Of a stretch of 64,000 bases of DNA, positions 59,277 to 64,000 are shown piece by piece. The DNA lies in assembly GCA_964640195.1 (NCBI GenBank), contig CAZXIC010000002.1, forward strand, positions 1 to 64,000, written 5' to 3'. Under the pieces are notes generated by a model. The model saw nothing but the letters and a program-made list of their open reading frames with translations. It ran no database searches and was not told where the DNA came from. The DNA comes from CAZXIC01 sp964640195. GTDB lineage: Archaea > Iainarchaeota > Iainarchaeia > Iainarchaeales > GCA-2688035. How positions within the stretch are numbered: the first letter of the stretch is position 1; every line of letters starts with the position of its first letter. The translations under genes were made by a program, and so were the position numbers.

Positions 59277-60277
59277 TTGCCCACCTGCCCTGCGTGCCTT
59301 TGAATCTCGTTTGCTATTTTGGTTAAATCAATTTTCACTGGGCAGGCATCAATGCACCTGCCGCAGCCAGTGCACAGCTGCAAGCCACGGTCCTTTTTGT
59401 AGTAGCTGAGCTTGTGCAAAACAAACTGCCTCAACCTGGCTTGCCTGCTTGACCTGAAGACCTTGTTGCCCGCTACTTGGGTAAAGCGAAGCAGGTGGCA
59501 GCTGTCCTGCTGCCTACTCCTTGTACTGGAACTAGAGCCGAATTCAAATTGGTCCTCGCTGTAATAGCAGTAGCATGTCGGGCAAACCTGGGTGCAGGCA
59601 GTGCAGTTCAGCTCTCTTTCTGCCTCCCTTCCCCACACAGGGTGATTGAAATTTTCGTAAAGGTTTTCCTCAAGGTTGTGGGTTAGCAGTTCCTTTTCGC
59701 ATGCGATTTTTGGGCCTGGGGGCGCATCCCTGGTTGGCTTGAAGAATTTGCAGTCAATCAGCTGCTCGCCAGCTTTGCTTGCGGCTGTTACAAAAAAATC
59801 ATTGCCCCTCTCAATGAACAGCACATCGTGCCCAATCGGCTGCGAGGTTCCGAGTGAAGTGCAAAAGCCATTGCTGCATGCTTTGCTGCACTGCAGCGCG
59901 ACAAGCAGCGTATTCTTTCTCCTCTCGCTGTAGTAAGTGTCCTCCCCACAGAAGCGGATGAACAATTCATCCAGAACATGCAGTGCATGGGTGTCGCAGG
60001 GCCTGATTCCGAACAGCACTTTGGGCTTTTCATCAAAGATGCGCTGCAGGTCGTAGGAATTAGTTTTTTTCCTAAAGAAAAACATTTTTTCTTGGGGTGG
60101 CGTGAAGAATTTTTTCGGCGAAAAGTCAGTGCGTGTACGCAAAAAGATTTCCTGCCCGTTGAATTCGGAAAAGCAACTTGCGCCAAGCTCGTTCTCAACT
60201 GGAACAATGACCTTGAATTTGCGCTTAAGGCTGTTCAAAAATGGAATCAGGTCGGTTTTCTTTAGAATGGAATTCAC
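59273..60277 (-). CDS. hydB: Hydrogenase iron-sulfur subunit (sulfhydrogenase beta)
   Basis: Iron-sulfur electron-transfer subunit of the sulfhydrogenase. The protein is 334 residues from a GTG at 60277; the upstream open frame to 60409 runs into pgk and is not used. GGGAGAG lies just upstream as a ribosome-binding site. The N-terminal half is the typical anaerobic-sulfite-reductase-A-like domain (GIRPCDTHALHVLDELF, about 108-124). The C-terminal half has CTACTQVCPTCYC and CTGCGRCIDACPV cluster motifs. First gene of hydB-G-D-A; its start is 25 nt from the pgk stop, so pgk may share a transcript. Confidence 0.92.
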   Translation of the reverse strand: MNSILKKTDLIPFLNSLKRKFKVIVPVENELGASCFSEFNGQEIFLRTRTDFSPKKFFTPPQEKMFFFRKKTNSYDLQRIFDEKPKVLFGIRPCDTHALHVLDELFIRFCGEDTYYSERRKNTLLVALQCSKACSNGFCTSLGTSQPIGHDVLFIERGNDFFVTAASKAGEQLIDCKFFKPTRDAPPGPKIACEKELLTHNLEENLYENFNHPVWGREAERELNCTACTQVCPTCYCYYSEDQFEFGSSSSTRSRQQDSCHLLRFTQVAGNKVFRSSRQARLRQFVLHKLSYYKKDRGLQLCTGCGRCIDACPVKIDLTKIANEIQRHAGQVGK

Positions 60278-60302
60278 TTTCTCTCTCCCGTAAAACAGCT
60301 TA

Positions 60303-61511
60303 TCATTTCTGCAGCGCCTGCAAGCCGGGCAATTCCTTTCCGCTGATGTACTGCAGCAGCGCCTTGCCCCCCAAGGAGACGTGGGAAAAAAGGTCAAAGC
60401 CGAAATCAAGTTCTTCTATCGCATCCACTGTGTCGCCGCCGCCAATTATGCTGTAGGCATTGCTTTTGCTTACAGCTTTCAGCAGCTTTTTTGTCGCAAG
60501 TTCAAAACCATAGTGCTCAAACACGCCAAGCGGCCCGTTGAAAACAACAAGCCTTGCGTTTTTTAGTTGCTGCTTGAACAGGTCAACCGTTGCCATGCCA
60601 ACGTCATAGATAAGGAAGTCCGAAGGCAGCTCTTCAACAGCAATCTCCTTCCTTTCATCGTCCTCATCCAGGACAGCCAAGTCAATCGGCAGAATGATTT
60701 TTTCGCTGTAGGAGGAAAGCAGTTCCTTTGCCTTGTCCAGCAAATCGTTCAAGCCCTTCTCCTCAAACGTCTTTTCCTTCTCGCCCAGATTCTTGCCTGA
60801 TGCCTTCAAAAACAGTTCGCCGAGTAGCCCAGCAACGCATACGGTATCAGCCTTCCCCTGCTCAAGAACTACATTCATCAGTTTTACTGAATCCTTTACC
60901 TTGGCGCCGCCCAAAATAAATACAGCCGGCTTCTCAGCTTTATCGTAGTGCTGCAAAGCCTTTAGCTCTTTTTCAAGGATTGGACCGATAAAGGAAGGCA
61001 GCTTTGAAAAACCTATTACATTCGGCTGAGCTCTGTGACAGACACTCAGGGCATCCTGAACAAACATGTCAGCAACAGAAGCAATTTTTTGAACCCACTC
61101 AACAGCCGCGGCTTCTTCGGGTGTCATGTCCTTGTTGTCGCTGTCATGGAAACGCACATTTTCCATCAAAACAATATCGCCATTCTGCATTTCCTTTATT
61201 GCGGAAACATAATCGCTATCCCAAGAAAGGAGCTTTACCTCTTTTCTAATCCGTTCGGAGGTTTCCTCCGCATGCTGCTTGAGGGAAATGCAGTCCTCAT
61301 CGCCTTTCCATCCCTGATGCACAAGAACAACAAGCTTTGCCCCCCTATCACTCAATTCTTTAAGTGTCTTCGAGTGCTCCCTAATTCTCGCGCCAGGGAA
61401 CAATTCGCCCTTTTCAACGTTGCTGTTGAAGTCAACCCTTGCAACAAGGGTTTTTCCGCTTACGTTCTCCTTTCCGATGAACTTGTATGCAGCCGTTGCA
61501 CACCACCCAAT
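60303..61511 (-). CDS. pgk: Phosphoglycerate kinase (start unresolved)
   Basis: Glycolytic enzyme that transfers phosphate between 1,3-bisphosphoglycerate and ADP. Motifs of the archaeal type are present: LVARVDFN near the N-terminus, HQGWKGDEDCISLKQHAE, LMENVRFH, FVQDALSVCHRAQPNVIGF, AVFILGGAKVKDS, a FNGPLGVFEH segment and GGGDTVDAIEELDF near the end. The only standard start codon in frame is a TTG at 61403, which would cut off the catalytic ARVDFN motif. The homologous frame continues upstream to a stop near 61540 without ATG, GTG or TTG. An ATT at 61511 lies where a leaderless transcript from the TATA element at 61529-61537 would begin. A sequencing error is the alternative. Enzyme identity is certain. 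Confidence 0.9.
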   Translation of the reverse strand: MGWCATAAYKFIGKENVSGKTLVARVDFNSNVEKGELFPGARIREHSKTLKELSDRGAKLVVLVHQGWKGDEDCISLKQHAEETSERIRKEVKLLSWDSDYVSAIKEMQNGDIVLMENVRFHDSDNKDMTPEEAAAVEWVQKIASVADMFVQDALSVCHRAQPNVIGFSKLPSFIGPILEKELKALQHYDKAEKPAVFILGGAKVKDSVKLMNVVLEQGKADTVCVAGLLGELFLKASGKNLGEKEKTFEEKGLNDLLDKAKELLSSYSEKIILPIDLAVLDEDDERKEIAVEELPSDFLIYDVGMATVDLFKQQLKNARLVVFNGPLGVFEHYGFELATKKLLKAVSKSNAYSIIGGGDTVDAIEELDFGFDLFSHVSLGGKALLQYISGKELPGLQALQK

Positions 61512-61528
61512 AAAGAGAAGTAGCAGGG

Positions 61529-61537
61529 GTATAAAAA
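61529..61537 (-). promoter_or_regulatory. TATA box of pgk
   Basis: The minus strand reads ATTTTTATACCC across 61527-61538, a good TATA element. The expected start of transcription is near 61508-61511, so the transcript would begin at the unusual pgk start region. The element lies 18 nt after the stop of gap. Confidence 0.5.
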
Positions 61538-61555
61538 TTTAATTGAAACCAGAAT

Positions 61556-62554
61556 TCACTTTTTGGCAAGGAACTGAATGAAGTCCGCCAGCAAAGAGGA
61601 GTAGCCCCATTCATTGTCATACCAGCCGAACACTTTCACCATCTTTCCGCTTGCCTTTGTGAGCTTGCTGTCAAAAATGCAGCCGTGGTTATTGCCGATA
61701 GCGTCAGTGCTAACCAGTTCCTCCTCGCTGTATTGAAGGTTTCTTTTCAATTCTCCGGCGGCAGCCTTCTTGAACAGTACGTTCACTTCCTCAGGGCTTG
61801 TTTCCTTCCGCATAACGCAGGTTAGGTCTGTTACGCTGCCTGTTGGCACTGGCACCCTCAAAGCAATGCCGTCAAGCCTGCCCTGCAAATCGGGGAAGAT
61901 TTTGGTAATTGCCTTTGCAGCGCCAGTTGAGGTCGGAACAATGTTGATTGCAGCTGCCCTCGCTCTTCTGGCATCCTTGTGCGGCCCGTCAACAAGCACC
62001 TGGTCAGCGGTGTAAGCGTGCACTGTGGTCATAAAGCCCTGTTCTATTCCAATTCCCTCGTGCAAAACCTTTACCATCGGCGCAAGGCAGTTTGTCGTGC
62101 AACTAGCCATGCTGACAATGTGCTCTTCACTTGGATTGTACTTGTCAGTGTTGATGTTCAAAATGTACTGGCTGCACCCTTCGCCCTTCGGCGGAGCGCT
62201 GATAACAACCTTCTTTGCCCCGGCATCCAGATGCATTTTTGCCTGCTCCTGAGTCCTGAAAACGCCTGTGCTCTCCAAGACAACTTCAACGCCAAGCTGC
62301 TTCCAGGGCAGCTTGCTTGGGTCCCTCTCTGCTACTGCCTTTATCTTCTTGCCGTTCACAATCAAGTGTTGTGCATCGGCCTTTATTTCCCCCACAAAGC
62401 GACCGTAAACGCTGTCAAAGCGCAGCAGCCTTGCAAGCGTTTCATTGTCTGTCAAATCGTTCACTGCAACAATATCAATTTTCTTGTTGAGCAGCATTGC
62501 CTTGAAAGCCTGCCTCCCGACCCTTCCAAAGCCGTTGATTGCAACATTTACCAT
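61556..62554 (-). CDS. gap: Glyceraldehyde-3-phosphate dehydrogenase, bacterial type
   Basis: Type I (bacterial/eukaryotic) phosphorylating GAPDH of 332 residues. INGFGRVGRQ (6-15) is the NAD site, with NDL at 32-34 indicating NAD preference. The catalytic Cys is C152 in SMASCTTNCLAP, H179 is in TTVHAYT, and the signature GAAKAITKIFPDL follows. Most archaea use the unrelated-looking type II enzyme, so this form points to gene transfer from bacteria, as known for several DPANN lineages. It lies between the phosphohexomutase (46 nt upstream) and pgk, all on the minus strand. Confidence 0.96.
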   Translation of the reverse strand: MVNVAINGFGRVGRQAFKAMLLNKKIDIVAVNDLTDNETLARLLRFDSVYGRFVGEIKADAQHLIVNGKKIKAVAERDPSKLPWKQLGVEVVLESTGVFRTQEQAKMHLDAGAKKVVISAPPKGEGCSQYILNINTDKYNPSEEHIVSMASCTTNCLAPMVKVLHEGIGIEQGFMTTVHAYTADQVLVDGPHKDARRARAAAINIVPTSTGAAKAITKIFPDLQGRLDGIALRVPVPTGSVTDLTCVMRKETSPEEVNVLFKKAAAGELKRNLQYSEEELVSTDAIGNNHGCIFDSKLTKASGKMVKVFGWYDNEWGYSSLLADFIQFLAKK

Positions 62555-62600
62555 TCAAAAGTCCCCATTAAATTGAATCAACAACCAAATTAATAAGAAT

Positions 62601-63992
62601 CTAACCGTTCCTCCACTTCGCGCTTATGGCAGGGAAGTTCTTCAATTCCTTCCTGAACAGCTGTTCAAGCTCCTTCAACCTTTCTTTTGTCTTCGCTTCA
62701 AAACCCAAAACCATCACAGGCAGGTTGCTGCTTGCCCTAATCAATGCCCAGCCGTCAGGGAAAACAATTCTGGCACCGTCAACATCAACCACATTCGGGT
62801 ACTTTTTCTTAAAGTATGCAACAACCTTCTGCAAAACATCGTATTTTATTTCATCGGGGCAGGGGGCGTGTATTACTGGAGAGGAATAATACTGCGGGGT
62901 TGTCTTCATTATTTCCGATAGAGGCTCATTTTGCTCAGTAACATATTGCAAAAGCTTGAGTGCTGCAAAGCAGGCGTCATCAAACTCATAGTAATAGCCC
63001 TTGCCATAGAAAAAGTGCCCGCTTCTCTCGCCAGCAAGCGGTGCTTTCAATTCCTGCAATTTTTGCTTAAGGAAAGAGTGTCCTGTTTTAGCCAGCACTG
63101 GTTTTCCGCCCCTGGCTTCAATATCCTCAAAAAGGCCCTGGGTGCATTTGACTTCAAAGATTATTGGCGAGCCAGGGTTCTCTTTTAGCACCTTCCTGGC
63201 CAGCAATATAAGTATCCTGTCTGGGTAGATTGTTTGTCCCTTTTCGTCAACCACACCTAACCTGTCTCCATCGGCGTCAAAAGCCAAACCAATGTCTGCT
63301 TTCTCTTGCACAACCCTTTCGCCAAGCTCGTGTGTCATTGAATCAAGGCTGGGGTTTGCATCGCCGTGTGGATAATTGAAATCTATGTCGCAGTATTGCT
63401 CAATCACATTGCAGCCGGCTGCCTTAAAAAGCTCAGGGGCAATCTTTCCCGCAACGCCGTGCCTGCAATTCACTACAACACGGAGCCCTTTCTTCAAGCG
63501 CACTCTATTTAAAATCTCTTCAACGTATGCTTTATCGATTTCCTTTTCTTCAATACTACCCTTGCCGGAAACAAAGCGTTCCTCTTCAATTATTTTATAC
63601 AAATTCTCCATGTCTTCGGGCAATAAGGTACGGCTGAGACCGTAGCCAAGCTTTAATCCAGACCAGCCATTCGGGTTGTGGGAGGCAGTGATCATTGCAA
63701 TGCCTTTTACTTTAAAATGCCACTGCGCAAAGTAAGCCATTGGTGCTGTAACCATACCCAGGTCAATTACATTTATCCCGCTGCCAGTCAAGCCATTAAC
63801 CAGTGAGTCTCGCAACTCATTGTTGTAGGGCCTTGCATCCATCCCAACAATGCATTGTTTAATTCCTTTTTCGGCAAGCATTTTTGCAAAGCCCTTTGCA
63901 ATTAAATTCATGGACTCTGCGTTCAATTCCTTTTCATTGACCTGCCCTCTTATATCGTATGCCCTGAACATGGTTTTTTCCAGTTCCGCCAC
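62601..63992 (-). CDS. Phosphomannomutase/phosphoglucomutase
   Basis: Alpha-D-phosphohexomutase that interconverts hexose 1- and 6-phosphates. The 463 residues begin near the window edge; the frame opens with a GTG at 63992, and the family's own start (MFRAYDIRG) is at 63971. The active-site serine is S104 in TASHNPNGWSG, the metal loop DADGDRLGVVDE is at about 239-250, the sugar-binding GERSGHFF loop is at about 318-325, and a C-terminal RASNLPVMVLGFEAK phosphate loop follows. Substrate choice between mannose and glucose cannot be read. It feeds glycan precursors and is upstream of gap. Confidence 0.92.
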   Translation of the reverse strand: MAELEKTMFRAYDIRGQVNEKELNAESMNLIAKGFAKMLAEKGIKQCIVGMDARPYNNELRDSLVNGLTGSGINVIDLGMVTAPMAYFAQWHFKVKGIAMITASHNPNGWSGLKLGYGLSRTLLPEDMENLYKIIEEERFVSGKGSIEEKEIDKAYVEEILNRVRLKKGLRVVVNCRHGVAGKIAPELFKAAGCNVIEQYCDIDFNYPHGDANPSLDSMTHELGERVVQEKADIGLAFDADGDRLGVVDEKGQTIYPDRILILLARKVLKENPGSPIIFEVKCTQGLFEDIEARGGKPVLAKTGHSFLKQKLQELKAPLAGERSGHFFYGKGYYYEFDDACFAALKLLQYVTEQNEPLSEIMKTTPQYYSSPVIHAPCPDEIKYDVLQKVVAYFKKKYPNVVDVDGARIVFPDGWALIRASSNLPVMVLGFEAKTKERLKELEQLFRKELKNFPAISAKWRNG

Positions 63993-64000
63993 TTTTCTCT

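Noticed and set aside
61432..61620. Small minus-strand ORF between gap and pgk
   Set aside because: It overlaps the end of gap and the true N-terminus of pgk in another frame and has no similarity to anything; it is a by-product of the pgk start problem.
1..64000. tRNA or rRNA genes, insertion sequences, phage genes
   Set aside because: No tRNA-like T-loop/acceptor pattern, rRNA stretch, transposase, integrase or terminal inverted repeat was found on reading the gaps between genes.

Overview
The window comes from an archaeon. It encodes the two-subunit D-family DNA polymerase (DP1 and DP2), Orc1/Cdc6, a Hel308 helicase, archaeal NAC, a UPF0147 protein, a proteasome beta subunit, the KH/beta-CASP nuclease FttA (aCPSF1), the wyosine enzyme Taw1, a SepF-like division protein and geranylgeranyl reductase. 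Promoters look archaeal (BRE/TATA boxes close to starts, several possibly leaderless). A bacterial-type GAPDH, a truncated RqcH-like protein, short intergenic gaps and many large orphan surface proteins fit a DPANN-type lineage (Diapherotrites/Woesearchaeota-like metabolism). That placement is inference; there is no rRNA gene in the window.

Layout. 1-12.3 kb: protein export (secF, secD partial), a NOG1-like GTPase, the UPF0147-polD operon, a TraB-like ORF, cdc6 with a possible origin-bearing spacer, and sepF plus a membrane protein. 12.3-19 kb: one 2218-residue surface protein on the minus strand. 19.1-29.2 kb: a plus-strand island, probably one operon, with a prepilin-type peptidase, two HxsD-like proteins, an HxsB-like radical SAM/SPASM protein, an 87-residue peptide with six tandem His-Xaa-Ser triplets ending Gly8-Cys, four more radical SAM proteins (two of them unusual fusions) and a Cys-rich anchored protein. 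29.2-40.6 kb: hel308, NAC, secreted or membrane proteins (one with 147-nt tandem repeats broken by a 100-N assembly gap), an FKBP, psmB and fttA. 40.6-41.2 kb: a non-coding stretch holding a 61-nt-periodic short repeat, a terminator-like hairpin, a strong promoter and a candidate structured RNA. 41.2-53.5 kb: an AK6-like kinase, surface proteins, AMMECR1, Taw1, a PRC-barrel protein, a truncated NFACT protein, a pilin/beta-helix fusion, and geranylgeranyl reductase with its own ferredoxin. 53.5-64 kb: [NiFe] hydrogenase genes (hypC, DUF6390, maturation protease, hydB-G-D-A), a second pilin, then pgk, gap and a phosphohexomutase.

How the genes work together. The 3' end suggests fermentative metabolism: GAPDH and PGK lie directly upstream of, and on the same strand as, a Pyrococcus-type cytoplasmic sulfhydrogenase operon (group 3b-like), which could reoxidise NAD(P)H. 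The prepilin peptidase has two pilin substrates in the window. SepF and a CdpB-like PRC-barrel protein suggest FtsZ-based division.

The strongest candidate for an undescribed system is the 20.2-28.8 kb island. It resembles the bacterial His-Xaa-Ser (HxsABCD) RiPP cassette, but here it is archaeal and carries six radical SAM domains, a B12-binding fusion, a DUF362-ferredoxin fusion and a distinctive precursor tail. A second candidate is the structured RNA locus at 40.9-41.1 kb.
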